DNA of 64,000 bases. It comes from Nocardia gamkensis NBRC 108242 (lineage in GTDB: Bacteria; Actinomycetota; Actinomycetes; Mycobacteriales; Mycobacteriaceae). Shown one piece after another: positions 41,931 to 51,378 of the stretch. Location of the stretch: the NCBI RefSeq assembly GCF_001612985.1, contig NZ_BDBM01000019.1, positions 86,491 to 150,490 on the forward strand, given 5' to 3'. How positions within the stretch are numbered: the first letter of the stretch is position 1; every line of letters starts with the position of its first letter. The notes beneath the pieces are model-generated. The model saw only the letters and a list, made by a program, of their open reading frames with translations. It had not been told where the DNA came from and did no database searches. The translations under genes were made by a program, and so were the position numbers.

Positions 41931-42926
41931 ATGACCCCGCAGACAACGACGCGCACCACCGATACGTCGCCGTCGCCGTGGCCGACGGTGGCTGCGACGG
42001 TCGCCCTTCTCACGGTGATCACCAGCGTGCTGCTCACCGCCTTCGCGTGGCCATCGGTGCGATCGTCGGTACACGATGTGCCCATCGCCGTCGCCGGCCC
42101 GCCCGCTGCGGTCGCGCAGCTACGCACGACACTCGATCAACGCTTGCCGGGCGGCTTCGACATCGCCGAAGTCGCCGACACCGCCACCGCCGAACAACTC
42201 ATCCGCGACCGAAAGGTTTACGGGGCAATCGATCTCAGCTCCGGCGCGCCGCAGATCATCATCGCCTCCGCCGCCAGTACCGCGGTCGCCCAAACCCTGC
42301 AGGCCATCGCAAGCGGCCACACGCAATCCGGGAATCCCACCACTGTCCGAGATCTCGCTGCGCTGCCCCTCGACGACCCACGCGGCGCCGGCCTGGCCGC
42401 AGGCGCCCTGCCATTGGTGATGGGCGGTCTCCTGGCCGCGGTGCTACTGACCAGGCTCGTCCGCGGCACCGCACGCCGGATCACCGGCGCCATCGTCTTC
42501 GCGGCGACCGGAGGCCTGGCCGTGACCGCGATTCTCCAATTCTGGTTCGGCTCACTGAGTGGTTCGTATCCCGCCAACGCCGGTGCCGTCGCGCTGACCA
42601 TCGCCGCGACCGCACTGACCGTCCTCGGACTGGAATCCCTACTCGGATACCTGGGGATCGGGATCGGCGCCATCGCGATGATGCTCATCGGCAACCCCCT
42701 CTCCGGCACCGCGACCGCGCCCGAGATGCTGCCGGGCTGGTCCGGCACCCTCGGTCAGTTGCTACCGCCCGGAGCGGGCGGCCGCCTGCTGCGCTCCACC
42801 GCCTTCTTCGAGGGCCACGGTGCCACCCACGCCGTCACCGTCCTGGCCGTGTGGATCGCACTCGGTGCAGCCCTCTGCCTGACCGGCAGCACATACTGCC
42901 GGCGGCATCGTCTGCACAGGTTGTGA
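41931..42926 (+). CDS. ABC-2-like membrane protein
   Basis: This 331-residue protein has one N-terminal helix (VAATVALLTVITSVLLTAFAW), an external domain of about 110 residues, and five or six C-terminal helices, the layout of YhgE/Pip or ABC-2-type permeases. No ATPase gene is adjacent. The ATG is six bases after AGGAG. Its promoter resembles the ECF41 consensus, so it is probably controlled by the sigma factor encoded on the other strand. Its 3' end overlaps the convergent TIR gene by 165 bases. Confidence 0.82.
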   Translation: MTPQTTTRTTDTSPSPWPTVAATVALLTVITSVLLTAFAWPSVRSSVHDVPIAVAGPPAAVAQLRTTLDQRLPGGFDIAEVADTATAEQLIRDRKVYGAIDLSSGAPQIIIASAASTAVAQTLQAIASGHTQSGNPTTVRDLAALPLDDPRGAGLAAGALPLVMGGLLAAVLLTRLVRGTARRITGAIVFAATGGLAVTAILQFWFGSLSGSYPANAGAVALTIAATALTVLGLESLLGYLGIGIGAIAMMLIGNPLSGTATAPEMLPGWSGTLGQLLPPGAGGRLLRSTAFFEGHGATHAVTVLAVWIALGAALCLTGSTYCRRHRLHRL

Positions 42927-44102
42927 TCCGACGTGCCGGCTTCTGGTCGGCCCGGTATCCGTCGATCGGGAGACCGACACCGCCATGAGCGTGACGAGGA
43001 CGGCCAGCACAACGGCGAATGCCACGCCGATCAATCTGCGCGGAATCGGATCCGTGTTCGGAGTAGGCGGTGGCAGGCCACCGAAGCCGCCGTAGGGCCG
43101 GTAGCGCTTCACCGATTCCAATACATATTCGCTCCCACCCGAATATCGGTCCGTGGTGAAGGAGAAGGTTCCGCCGTCTTTACCCCCGGTGTTGCGGTAG
43201 GCTTCGACTTTCAGATCGCAAATGAGAAGTTGGCGTGTACTCGCGTCCCAGCGGGGCCAGCCGCCGGTGTGCTTGTACTTCTCTTGCACCTGGGGATCGA
43301 CCATACGCGCGACGAGGAAGACACTTTTGCCGGTGGGATAGATCGCCAATCGGTCGATTTCGCGCCACGAGAAGCGGTGGACGACGCCGACTTTCCGGAC
43401 CTCGACTCCGCCCGCATCGATCGCCAGTTTGTCGCCGCGACTGAGCATGTAGAAATGTCCGGCGACGACGGAGACACCGAAGAGCACCGAGAGCAGATCG
43501 CGCAGTTCGCCGTGCACGCGGAATACGAACCAGACGAACAACGGGATCACTGTGCCCGCGATCGCCACGTTGAGAAATCTACTGGCGTTCTCTCCGGTAT
43601 CGGGAAAGACGGTGCCGCTCTCGACCCTGCGATCAGGGACCGATTGGGCGACCAGACCGTCGACGATGCGGATCAGCCTGTCGGTGTCGTCGTCGTACAC
43701 CTCCGACCTGATCCTGGCCGCGTTGTGCTCGAGCAGATTCCGGATACTCGGCGGCAATTCGCCCGCGTGGGGCAGTCGGGCGTCATCGATCAGGAGAGGG
43801 AGTATCACCTTCCCCAGACGCTGTGCGGTCTCGATTTCCATGCGCACCGGGTCGTCGGGGGCGTGCAACCGGCTCCTGTTGTGGGCGCTGAGCCACTCCG
43901 ATCCGATGACCACGATGACCACGGCCGACCCGGCGATGGCTTGCACGATCGCCTCACGGAAGGGCACCGCGACATCGATAGAGTCTCTGTCGAAGAAGGT
44001 CAGATCGTCCGGAAGCTCCTTTTCGAAGGTAGCTCGAAGCCGGCCGACGAAGTGGTGTGTGCCATCCCTGCGATAGCTGAGAAATATCCGATAACGATTC
44101 AC
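42762..44102 (-). CDS. TIR-domain membrane protein with C-terminal domain
   Basis: This 446-residue protein has a TIR_2-like domain at residues 1-125 (YRIFLSYRRDG; DPVRMEIETAQRLGKVILPLL with Glu89 at the catalytic position). Two hydrophobic helices lie at about 177-196 and 203-220, then a PH-like beta-rich domain (FSWREIDRLAIYPTGKSVFLVARM), another helix near residues 360-380 and a tail of low complexity. I start it at the GTG at 44102 because VNRYRIF begins the fold. The last 55 codons are antisense to the membrane-protein gene and look like an extension past a lost stop. Confidence 0.82.
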   Translation of the reverse strand: MNRYRIFLSYRRDGTHHFVGRLRATFEKELPDDLTFFDRDSIDVAVPFREAIVQAIAGSAVVIVVIGSEWLSAHNRSRLHAPDDPVRMEIETAQRLGKVILPLLIDDARLPHAGELPPSIRNLLEHNAARIRSEVYDDDTDRLIRIVDGLVAQSVPDRRVESGTVFPDTGENASRFLNVAIAGTVIPLFVWFVFRVHGELRDLLSVLFGVSVVAGHFYMLSRGDKLAIDAGGVEVRKVGVVHRFSWREIDRLAIYPTGKSVFLVARMVDPQVQEKYKHTGGWPRWDASTRQLLICDLKVEAYRNTGGKDGGTFSFTTDRYSGGSEYVLESVKRYRPYGGFGGLPPPTPNTDPIPRRLIGVAFAVVLAVLVTLMAVSVSRSTDTGPTRSRHVGSQPVQTMPPAVCAAGQAEGCTECDPHGQDGDGVGGTVALEEGGGAQQAAARSGR

Positions 44103-44335
44103 GTACCCCCGGCCTTCCCCCGCAGGAGAGCTGCTATCGAGCCCTCGACACATGGCGAGATCTTGAACGGCCATCATTATGGCGTAGCCGAGCAGAGAAT
44201 GTCAGCCGGTGGCGATTTTCCCGCCATTTCTCGAATGCCCGAAACTACATCTGTGTCCCGACCGCGGCGGCGGTGAAGTTACGCCGATCGTCGCTTCTTC
44301 ACCAGGGTGTTACCGTCCAGCGAGAGGATGGGCCG

Positions 44336-45394
44336 GTGTGGCGGATATGCGTGGCAGGGGTGCTGGCGGCCGGTGTCCTGATGGTCGGTGTGGCCCCGGG
44401 AGCGGCCGATGGTCCGGCCGCGTTCGACCTGCAAGCCCATCGGGGCGGGTTGGGGCTGGTGGCAGAGAATACGTTGCCGGCGTTCGCGAACGCGTTGGAG
44501 CTCGGGGTGAGCACGCTGGAGTTGGACGTGCAGATCACCGCGGACGGCTATGCGGTGGTCACGCACGATCGCGATCCGAATCCGGCGAAGTGCGTGGACA
44601 CCACACCCGCCGTTCCCGGCGACCCGAAGTTCCCCTATGTCCCGGGAACCACCTACATCCGGGATCTGACCCTGGCTCAGGTCCGGACGATCGACTGCGG
44701 CTCGGTGCCGTCCGCCGAGCAACCCGAGCAGCGGAGGGCGCCGGGAGCGCGAATACCGTTGCTCGCGGAGGTTTTCGACCTGGTGCGCGTGTATCGCGCC
44801 GATCAGGTGAAGCTGAACATCGAGACCAAGGTCGAGGCAGCCGCCCCCGAGCAGACCGCGCCGCGTGAGCAGTTCGTGGACGTCGTGGTGGCGGAAATCC
44901 GCCGGGCGGGCATCGGGCGGCAGGTCACCATCCAGAGTTTCGACTTCGGCACCCTCCTACGGCTGCGGGAGGTGGCGCCCGACCTGCCGATCATCGTCTT
45001 GACCGATGGTCGGCCGAAGTTGCGTCCGGGCGAACCCGGCGGCTCCCCGTGGCTGGGCGGCATGGATATCGACGACTTCCCTGGATCGTTGCAGGAGAAG
45101 TACGTCGCGGCGGCGGCCGCCATCGGCGCCGCCGCGGTCTCACCGGTGCACGGCACTCCGCAGAACGCCGGCGTCGACGCCCCCGATTACCAGCCTTTCA
45201 CCACGATGGACCTCGTTCGCGCCGCTCACCGCCGCGGCATGCGGGTGGTGCCTTGGACGGTGGACGACCGGCCCACCATGACCGCCCTGCTCGACCTCGG
45301 CGTGGACGGCCTCATCACCGACCGGCCGGACGTTCTGCGTGCGCTCCTGTCCGACCGCGGGTATCGGCTGCCACCGGCCTGTCACCGCCCCTGA
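44336..45394 (+). CDS. glpQ: Secreted glycerophosphodiester phosphodiesterase
   Basis: This 352-residue GDPD-family enzyme has an N-terminal signal peptide (VWRICVAGVLAAGVLMVGVAPGAADG), the catalytic start QAHRGGLGLVAENTLPAF, ELDVQITADGYAVVTHD with the metal-binding Glu and Asp and the second His, and a C-terminal VVPWTVDDRPTM and GVDGLITDRPDVL. It hydrolyses glycerophosphodiesters to sn-glycerol-3-phosphate and an alcohol outside the cell. The GTG at 44336 follows GAGAGG. It is divergent from the TIR gene. Confidence 0.9.
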   Translation: MWRICVAGVLAAGVLMVGVAPGAADGPAAFDLQAHRGGLGLVAENTLPAFANALELGVSTLELDVQITADGYAVVTHDRDPNPAKCVDTTPAVPGDPKFPYVPGTTYIRDLTLAQVRTIDCGSVPSAEQPEQRRAPGARIPLLAEVFDLVRVYRADQVKLNIETKVEAAAPEQTAPREQFVDVVVAEIRRAGIGRQVTIQSFDFGTLLRLREVAPDLPIIVLTDGRPKLRPGEPGGSPWLGGMDIDDFPGSLQEKYVAAAAAIGAAAVSPVHGTPQNAGVDAPDYQPFTTMDLVRAAHRRGMRVVPWTVDDRPTMTALLDLGVDGLITDRPDVLRALLSDRGYRLPPACHRP

Positions 45395-45439
45395 CAGGTA
45401 CGTCGCCCGCTCCCCGGCAGGACCGACAGGTACCCGTGG

Positions 45440-46135
45440 TCAAGAAAGCGCTTTCAGCAGCTCGTCGGCCACACCCCCGGAGGATGCCGGATTCTGGCCG
45501 GTGATCAGAGTGCGGTCCACGACGACCTTCGGAGCCCACGGTTCGCCCTCGCGGAAGTCGGCTCCGATCGCCACGAGCCGATCCTGCAACAACCACTCGG
45601 CCTTGTCCGCGAAGCGCGCCTGGGTCTCTTCGGCGTTGGTGAAGCCGGTCAGGGCGTAGCCCGCGAAGATGTTCGCTCCGTCTTCTCCCTGCGCGGCGAG
45701 TAGAGCCGCGGGCGCATGACACACCACTGCCAGCGGCTTGCCGGATGCCAGGATGTCGGCGAGCAACCGACCGGAGTCGGCGTCGACGGCGAGGTCTTCC
45801 ATCGGCCCGTGCCCGCCGGGGTAGAACACCGCCGCGTAGTCGGCGAGGTCCACCCCCGCCAGGCCCACGGGGTTGTTCAGTTCGGTGCTCGTGCCGATCA
45901 CGTGCGCTCGATGGTCGGCGTTCTCCTGACCGCCGTTGGCCTCGGGCGCGAGACTGCTCTTGTCCACGGTCGGTACGACGCCACCCGGGGTGGCCACCAC
46001 GATCTCGTAACCCGCCGCTTTCAGTTTCTCGAAGGGCACCACGAATTCCTCGGCCCAGAAGCCGGTCGGGTGCTGGGTCCCGTCGGCCAGCGTCCAGTGA
46101 TCGGCTCCGGTCATCACGAAAAGGATTTTCGGCAT
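45440..46135 (-). CDS. DJ-1/PfpI-family protein (Hsp31-like)
   Basis: This 231-residue protein begins MPKILFVMTGADHWTLADGTQHPTGFWAEEFVVP and has YPGGHGPMEDLA and the nucleophile elbow AVVCHAPAAL with its Cys. This is the class of glutathione-independent glyoxalases and Hsp31-like chaperones. The ATG at 46135 follows GAGGAG. It is monocistronic. A role in detoxifying methylglyoxal is plausible from the family only. Confidence 0.9.
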   Translation of the reverse strand: MPKILFVMTGADHWTLADGTQHPTGFWAEEFVVPFEKLKAAGYEIVVATPGGVVPTVDKSSLAPEANGGQENADHRAHVIGTSTELNNPVGLAGVDLADYAAVFYPGGHGPMEDLAVDADSGRLLADILASGKPLAVVCHAPAALLAAQGEDGANIFAGYALTGFTNAEETQARFADKAEWLLQDRLVAIGADFREGEPWAPKVVVDRTLITGQNPASSGGVADELLKALS

Positions 46136-46426
46136 GGTCTGTTGTCTCCTCGTCCGGAACCCGGCGGGCCGGGTTCGGTCATGAGTCCTGTCACGCTGGT
46201 CCGAGTGCTGCCGGACGCCGACCCCGCACGCCGGGATCGTCTGCGACGACACTGTCGACGCTAGCCTTCCCGATCTTCGGGATACCAAAAGACCAGGTTC
46301 GCGGCCATTCCTGTTTCACTTTTCGCGCCGACCCGGCGATGCGGCGGCCCCGATCCGGGAGGTGCGCACCACACAACGTCACACCTCCCGCCTGACCTGG
46401 GGTTGTATTCGGGCCATACTGGACCG

Positions 46427-47110
46427 GTGACGGAGATGGGACAACGCGAGCGGGAGACTGCACGCAGGATGCTCGGCGGTTGCCCCGATATCGGCAACTT
46501 TCGGTTCTGGTTCGCGGACCAGCGGTGGGAATGGTCCGAGGAAGCCGCCGGGATCTTCGGGTACGCGCCGGACGAGGTCGAGCCGTCCACCGAACTCTTG
46601 CAGAACCACCAGCACCCCGACGACCGCCAGCGGGTCGCCGAGGCCCTCGCCGACGCCATCGAGACCGCGACTCCGTTCTGCACCCGCCACCGGATCATCG
46701 ACACCGAGGGCGAGACGCACGACGTGATCGTCATCGGCGACCAGCTGTTCGACGAGCAAGGCACCGTGGTCGGCTCCGCCGGTTACTTCATCGACGTCAC
46801 CGAGACGCTCGAGGGCAACCTCCAGGAAGCCCTCGATGACCTGCTGCCCGACGTGATCGACGCGCGCGCGGTGATCGAACAGGCGAAGGGCGTCCTGATG
46901 TTCGTCTACGGCGTCAACGCCGATCAGGCGTTCCGGGTGCTGCGCTGGCGCTCGCAGGAGACCAATGTCAAGATCCGCACGCTGGCCGAGCAGCTCGTCG
47001 CCGACGTCGTCGGGATGGGCGGTGCCCTGGTTCAGCAACGCACCCGCTTCGATCATCTGCTGCTGACCATCCACCAGCGGGTGGCGCCCCCGGAACCCGT
47101 CGCGGACTAG
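46427..47110 (+). CDS. PAS-ANTAR regulator
   Basis: This 227-residue protein has a PAS domain (residues about 20-135, with FWFADQRWEWSEEAAGIFGYAPDEVEPS) and a C-terminal ANTAR domain (ARAVIEQAKGVLMFVYGVNADQAFRVLRWRSQETNVKIRTLAEQLV). ANTAR domains bind paired RNA hairpins and prevent termination. The GTG at 46427 or the ATG at 46436 could be the start. No target hairpin pair is obvious beside it. Confidence 0.88.
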   Translation: MTEMGQRERETARRMLGGCPDIGNFRFWFADQRWEWSEEAAGIFGYAPDEVEPSTELLQNHQHPDDRQRVAEALADAIETATPFCTRHRIIDTEGETHDVIVIGDQLFDEQGTVVGSAGYFIDVTETLEGNLQEALDDLLPDVIDARAVIEQAKGVLMFVYGVNADQAFRVLRWRSQETNVKIRTLAEQLVADVVGMGGALVQQRTRFDHLLLTIHQRVAPPEPVAD

Positions 47111-47240
47111 CCGACCATCGCTACCGGCCCGGCCATCGTGAAAAACAGGTATACCCCCGGGTCATTCCACCGTCGCTCGACGTGGCTGGTCGGGGGAGTC
47201 TGGGAGCGGAAGTTGCCAGCACCGTTCCGGAGAAGCTCGT

Positions 47241-47690
47241 ATGCACACGAACCACGCGACGCACAGTCCGAATGCCGTCAGGAGCGGCAGCGCACCGGGC
47301 ATGGATGACAGGCTGATGATCTACCGCTGCGTGCGGTGCGACAAGCTGCTCGCGCCGATAGCGTCCGGATGTTCGTCCTGCGGATCCGGTGAGCTCGAGC
47401 GTGTGCCCTCGTCGGGTACCGGTTCCGTCGTGTCGTGGCGGGTGGTGGATCGCGCCCCCACCGACAGGCAGGGCGGGTTGGTGCCGCTGACGATCGCCAT
47501 CGTGGAACTCGACGAAGGCCCGTGGGTCTACACATCGCTCGAAGGGGAGATCCCCTCGTCTTCGGGCCGGTCGGTACGCGTGCGATTCCAGCCCCATCCC
47601 CCGGAAGGCAGGTTCCCGGTCTTCGAGGTCAGTACCGATTCGCGGAGCCCATCGTGCGCAGCTCCGCCGCACCTTTCTGCGCAGGAGTAG
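47241..47690 (+). CDS. Zinc-ribbon OB-fold (DUF35-like) protein
   Basis: This 149-residue protein has a rubredoxin-like zinc ribbon (YRCVRCDKLLAPIASGCSSCGSGELE) followed by an OB-fold (GSVVSWRVVDR to WVYTSLEG). Relatives accompany thiolases and hydratases and bind acyl-CoA. Here no thiolase is adjacent. The ATG follows GGAGAAG. Confidence 0.8.
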   Translation: MHTNHATHSPNAVRSGSAPGMDDRLMIYRCVRCDKLLAPIASGCSSCGSGELERVPSSGTGSVVSWRVVDRAPTDRQGGLVPLTIAIVELDEGPWVYTSLEGEIPSSSGRSVRVRFQPHPPEGRFPVFEVSTDSRSPSCAAPPHLSAQE

Positions 47691-47821
47691 TAGCGGTGCG
47701 CCGCTCATAGGGCATGGCGGCCCACCCGCATCCGTCCCGGCGACAACGCGCAATTGGCCCTCGCTTCCTGCCACTATCGTGGACTCACTCTTACCGATCG
47801 GAATAGTTGAGGAGAACCGGC

Positions 47822-48166
47822 ATGGGACGTTTTGTCCCTCGTGCGTTGACCGCGGCGGTGTGTGTGGGATGGGGCGGTATCTGCATGGCCGGCCTCGCGC
47901 CGACCGCCGCGGCCGCGCCCTCGATCTACGAACCGAGCATCACCCCGTGCAGTCACCTGTTCACCACCCCGCTCGAACCCGGTCGCCCCGGTACGAGCAC
48001 CTATTGGAGCCCGTTCGGCACCGCCGACATCGTCTGCTACGACGTCGGTTCGATGCCGGTGAGCTACTACCAGCGCGACCCGGCGGGACAGTGGCATGCG
48101 ATGAACCAATTGATCCCCGGCAACTACTTCATCAACATCTTCGGCTACGGCCACCTGCCCGCATAA
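47822..48166 (+). CDS. Small secreted protein, unknown function
   Basis: This 114-residue protein has a Sec signal peptide (RALTAAVCVGWGGICMAGLAPTAAAA), then about 80 residues with two Cys (TPCSHLF and DIVCYDV) that may form a disulphide and many Tyr and Pro. The ATG follows AGGAG. It resembles secreted proteins common in Nocardia and Mycobacterium. I do not know its function. Confidence 0.7.
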   Translation: MGRFVPRALTAAVCVGWGGICMAGLAPTAAAAPSIYEPSITPCSHLFTTPLEPGRPGTSTYWSPFGTADIVCYDVGSMPVSYYQRDPAGQWHAMNQLIPGNYFINIFGYGHLPA

Positions 48167-48327
48167 CAAATCGGTTGCCTGTCGACGAGGACGCTGGATC
48201 CAATGTGCGGCATGGTCGTTCAGGTGCGCCCGCCACGGCGAGATCGAGATGCACACGCACTACGGGCGTTGCCATTCCGGGCTCCGGACAAGCTGCAACC
48301 GAATCGCCGCAGGGGAGACGCCGACGC

Positions 48328-49440
48328 ATGAATACGCCACCACCGCAGGCTGAAGCGATCCGGGCCGATCGATCATCGGTCCGGATCGGCGCTCTCGCTC
48401 CGCTGACCCGGCCTGGCTGGGCCGAGGCAGGCCGGCACCTGCTCGCCGGACTCGAGCTGGCTGTCGGCGAAGTCAATGAGGCCGGTGGGATCGCCGGAAG
48501 ACCACTCGAGCTGGTGGTCCGAGACACCGCGGCTGATCCGCGGCGGGCCGCGGCGGCCGTCGACGAATTGGCTAGCCTCGGCGTGGCTGCCTTGGCGGGC
48601 GAGTATCACAGTGTCGTCGCTCGCGCCGCTGCCGCCCGGGCCGACGCCCTCGCCCTGCCTTTCCTCTGCTCATCGGCGGTTCTCGACGCGCTCACCGAAC
48701 AGCCGACGCGATGGGTCGCGCGCCTGGCCCCGGCGCAGTCTCGGGGCTGGCGGATCTACGCGGACTTCCTGCTCAGCGCGGGCCACAGCCGAATCGCCGT
48801 GGCGGCGCAATCGAGCGTCTACTGGGCGGCCGGTGTCCGCATTCTGCGGGACTACCTCGCTCCACGCGGCGGCACCGTCATCGAACTCGACATGCGCGCG
48901 CTCACCCCCACGTCGGTGTGTGATGAACTCGCCGACAATCGCGCGACAGCTCTGCTTCTTCTGGTCGGCTACCCGGAGCAGGCAGTGTCGATCGTCGAGT
49001 CTGTTCGCCGCGACAAGCGCCTCGCCGAGATCATGATCGGTGCTCCCGCCGGGCAACCGGAGTTCGCCGAATGGGCGAGGTTGTTGGGCGAGCACAGCGC
49101 CGAGATCCCGTTCTTGCGCTATCTGCCCGAGCGCCTCGGCCCCTTCGGCACGCGAGTCGAGAAGGCCCTGCGCGAGCGGCTGACCGAAGCGCCCTCCTTC
49201 GTCGCCTTCGAGGGCTACGACACGGTGACCGTCCTCGCCCACATACTGCGTTCGCACGGCGCGGACCGGGCCCGCACCGCCGAATCCTGGCCGCGCGTCG
49301 CAGTCGAAGGCACCCGCGGGATGATCCGGTTCTCCCGCACGCCGGGCATCAGCGTTTGGCAATGGGCTCGAGCGCCGATCCAAGTCGTGGACCGGGATCC
49401 GGTGCGACCCGATAGCTTTCGCGTCCTGCACACCGGCTGA
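48328..49440 (+). CDS. Periplasmic-binding-like protein without a signal peptide
   Basis: This 370-residue type 1 periplasmic-binding-like protein of the branched-chain amino acid/amide receptor group contains VRIGALAPLTRPGWAEAGRHLLAGLELAVGEVNEAGGIAGRPLELVV and VAFEGYDTVTVLAHIL. It has no signal peptide or lipobox, so it is probably cytoplasmic, like the AmiC-type sensors. No transporter genes are adjacent. It is followed directly by the C-terminal remnant of a histidine kinase, so it may once have been part of a sensing system. Confidence 0.8.
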   Translation: MNTPPPQAEAIRADRSSVRIGALAPLTRPGWAEAGRHLLAGLELAVGEVNEAGGIAGRPLELVVRDTAADPRRAAAAVDELASLGVAALAGEYHSVVARAAAARADALALPFLCSSAVLDALTEQPTRWVARLAPAQSRGWRIYADFLLSAGHSRIAVAAQSSVYWAAGVRILRDYLAPRGGTVIELDMRALTPTSVCDELADNRATALLLLVGYPEQAVSIVESVRRDKRLAEIMIGAPAGQPEFAEWARLLGEHSAEIPFLRYLPERLGPFGTRVEKALRERLTEAPSFVAFEGYDTVTVLAHILRSHGADRARTAESWPRVAVEGTRGMIRFSRTPGISVWQWARAPIQVVDRDPVRPDSFRVLHTG

Positions 49441-49444
49441 GAGA

Positions 49445-49650
49445 AACGTCCTGCGCCACGCGAGAGCCGATCGAGCCGAGGTCGACGTCCGGATCGCCGC
49501 CGGGCAACACATGGTGGCGATCACCGACAACGGCGGCGGTAGCCGGCTCGAGCACGGCAGCGGTCGGGGACTCGACGGCATGCGCCGGCGCGCCGCCGAG
49601 CTGGGCGGTCGATTCGAGGCAGGCCCTTGCACTGCTGGTGGCTTCGCGTC
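49445..49650 (+). pseudogene. C-terminal remnant of a NarL-type sensor histidine kinase
   Basis: The frame reads NVLRHARADRAEVDVRIAAG (N-box), then VAITDNGGG (G1) and GRGLDGMRRRAAELGGRFEAGP (G2), the ATP-binding end of a two-component kinase. The dimerisation domain and everything upstream are missing. The fragment begins right after the preceding stop. After GGFA the sequence loses similarity. Confidence 0.75.
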
Positions 49651-49929
49651 GCGACATGGCTTCCGGTCCGGTCGTAACCGAGATGAGCAGGTTTCGGATC
49701 GGACCGCACGGCGCCGCGGCGAGATCCGGCGCTCGGCGGTGCACCGATCACGTCACGGCCGACGCCATCACCCGCTGACCGGTAGTCCTTTCGACGGTGA
49801 TCTACGACTTTCGACAGAGGCGAATACACCCCGGCAGGGGGATGTCGCAGCGGCGGCGACAGGAAACACTGGAATCACGTCATACGGGATCCCGTGGCGT
49901 GAATGCTCAGCGAAACAAGGAGTCGACCG

Positions 49930-50130
49930 ATGCAACAGCAGGAATGGCGGGGGACGGTTGTCGAGAAGTCGCGCGGGTTGTTCGACGGGGCGAACCTGTA
50001 CCGGCGCTTGACCGTCCGGCTGTCGGACGGCAGTACCGTGAACGTTCGGGTCGACCGGAAACTGTGGAAAACAGTGCGAGCCGGTGATTCGGTGACCAAG
50101 CACGTGGGAGCCGATCCGGTGAAGGACTGA
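49930..50130 (+). CDS. Small protein of unknown function
   Basis: This 66-residue protein reads WRGTVVEKSRGLFDGANLYRRLTVRLSDGSTVNVRVDRKLWKTVRAGDSVTK, a small beta-barrel-like fold that resembles short uncharacterised actinobacterial proteins. The ATG follows AAGGAG. It is monocistronic and ends before a strong hairpin. I do not know its function. Confidence 0.7.
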   Translation: MQQQEWRGTVVEKSRGLFDGANLYRRLTVRLSDGSTVNVRVDRKLWKTVRAGDSVTKHVGADPVKD

Positions 50131-50445
50131 CGCGCCCGCAGGCCGGCCCCGGCGTTCCTCGAGTCCGTAACGCCGGGACAGTGGAAGCTTCCTCGACGCC
50201 GTCCGACCGGCCTGCACACCGATATCCGAGGCACACCTCGACCGACCGCTCGTGCGGCTTGTCTCCCTACAGCCCGAGAACTCAACCAAACGTTGTGACC
50301 GACAGCTGGTTCGGTTGTTTGATCGCCCATTCCCCTGGTTGCATTGCCTTCGATCAATGCGGGATTGTCCGGATTTGGTGGTGCGTCGACGCGTTCCCCC
50401 CGCTCCCCCGGCACTCCGCACGGCCCGCATCTCGAACGGAGGAAC
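50131..50445. other. Intergenic region with a terminator-like hairpin
   Basis: This 315-base gap holds the hairpin at 50148-50177 and then sequence without a credible gene. Other open frames here lack a ribosome site. Confidence 0.5.
50148..50177 (+). terminator. Hairpin terminator candidate
   Basis: CCCGGCGTT and AACGCCGGG form a perfect 9-bp stem with a 12-base loop, 17 bases after the small gene at 49930. No T-run follows. Confidence 0.55.
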
Positions 50446-51366
50446 ATGGAGATCGGACTGAAGCGGCTGATCGATGAGCAATCGGGCGCGTATGTCGAGG
50501 AGAGCAGACAGTTCAATGCGGCCGCGAAAGCTGTCGCGGGCCCGACCACTGTCGAGGAGCTACAGCAGGCGCGGGAGAGGCAGGCCGGGTCCCGCACGCC
50601 GGCGGGCAACCGGGCTACCCAGCACACCGCCCAATCCGGTGGGCGTCGAGTTCCCGTGCGGATCACCGTCCCCCGGGAGACCGAGATCCGGGGCGCTTAT
50701 CTCGACATCCACGCTGGAGGCTTCTATCTCGGATCGGCGGCGAGCGGGGATGCTCGCAACGCTCATCTCGCCGACGCCCTCGGAGTGGCCGTGGTGAGCG
50801 TCGAGTATCGGCTGGCGCCCGAGCATCCGTGGCCTGCGGCGCCCGACGACTGCGAGACCGCGGCCCTCTGGCTCCTGGAACAGGCGGAGTCGCTGTTCGG
50901 GACAACGGTACTGGCGATCGGCGGAGCATCGGCGGGATCCACGTTGGCCGTGAGCACTCTGCTACGGCTGCGAAAGCGGAGCCTGACCGATCCGTTCGCC
51001 GGTGCCGTCCTGCAGTTCGGCGCCTATGACCTCAGCGGGCGATCTCCCGGCGGCAAGCTGTACGCCGACGAGTTCTTCATTCAGGCGTACGCCGGCCACG
51101 TCGCCGATCGGACCGACCCCGATATCTCCCCCCTCTACGGCGACCTCGGTGGCCTACCACCGACGCTGCTGGTGGTCGGTGGACTCGATATCCTGCTCGA
51201 GGACAACCTGGCGATGGCCGCCCGGCTCTCCGCGGCGGGCAACGAGGTGGACATCCGGGTGTATCCCGAGTCCCCGCACGCGTTCACCTACCGTCCGACC
51301 GGCATGGCCGCCGTCGCCCTTCGGGGTATCGAAACGTGGTTGGCAAACCGCCTGACCAGGGCGTAG
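50446..51366 (+). CDS. Hormone-sensitive-lipase-type esterase
   Basis: This 306-residue alpha/beta hydrolase has LDIHAGGFYLGSA (a variant of the HGGG oxyanion motif), VSVEYRLAPEHPWPAAPDDC, the nucleophile Ser in GGASAGSTLA, an Asp in GGLDILLEDN, and the final His in ESPHAFTY. The ATG at 50446 follows GGAGG. It probably hydrolyses short-chain esters. It converges on the epimerase gene with a 12-base gap. Confidence 0.9.
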   Translation: MEIGLKRLIDEQSGAYVEESRQFNAAAKAVAGPTTVEELQQARERQAGSRTPAGNRATQHTAQSGGRRVPVRITVPRETEIRGAYLDIHAGGFYLGSAASGDARNAHLADALGVAVVSVEYRLAPEHPWPAAPDDCETAALWLLEQAESLFGTTVLAIGGASAGSTLAVSTLLRLRKRSLTDPFAGAVLQFGAYDLSGRSPGGKLYADEFFIQAYAGHVADRTDPDISPLYGDLGGLPPTLLVVGGLDILLEDNLAMAARLSAAGNEVDIRVYPESPHAFTYRPTGMAAVALRGIETWLANRLTRA

Positions 51367-51378
51367 ATTGCCGCCGGC

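Noticed and set aside
36471..44102. A complete known TIR-based defence system such as Thoeris
   Set aside because: No ThsA-like SIR2-SLOG or SLATT effector, Argonaute or cyclase gene lies next to either TIR gene.
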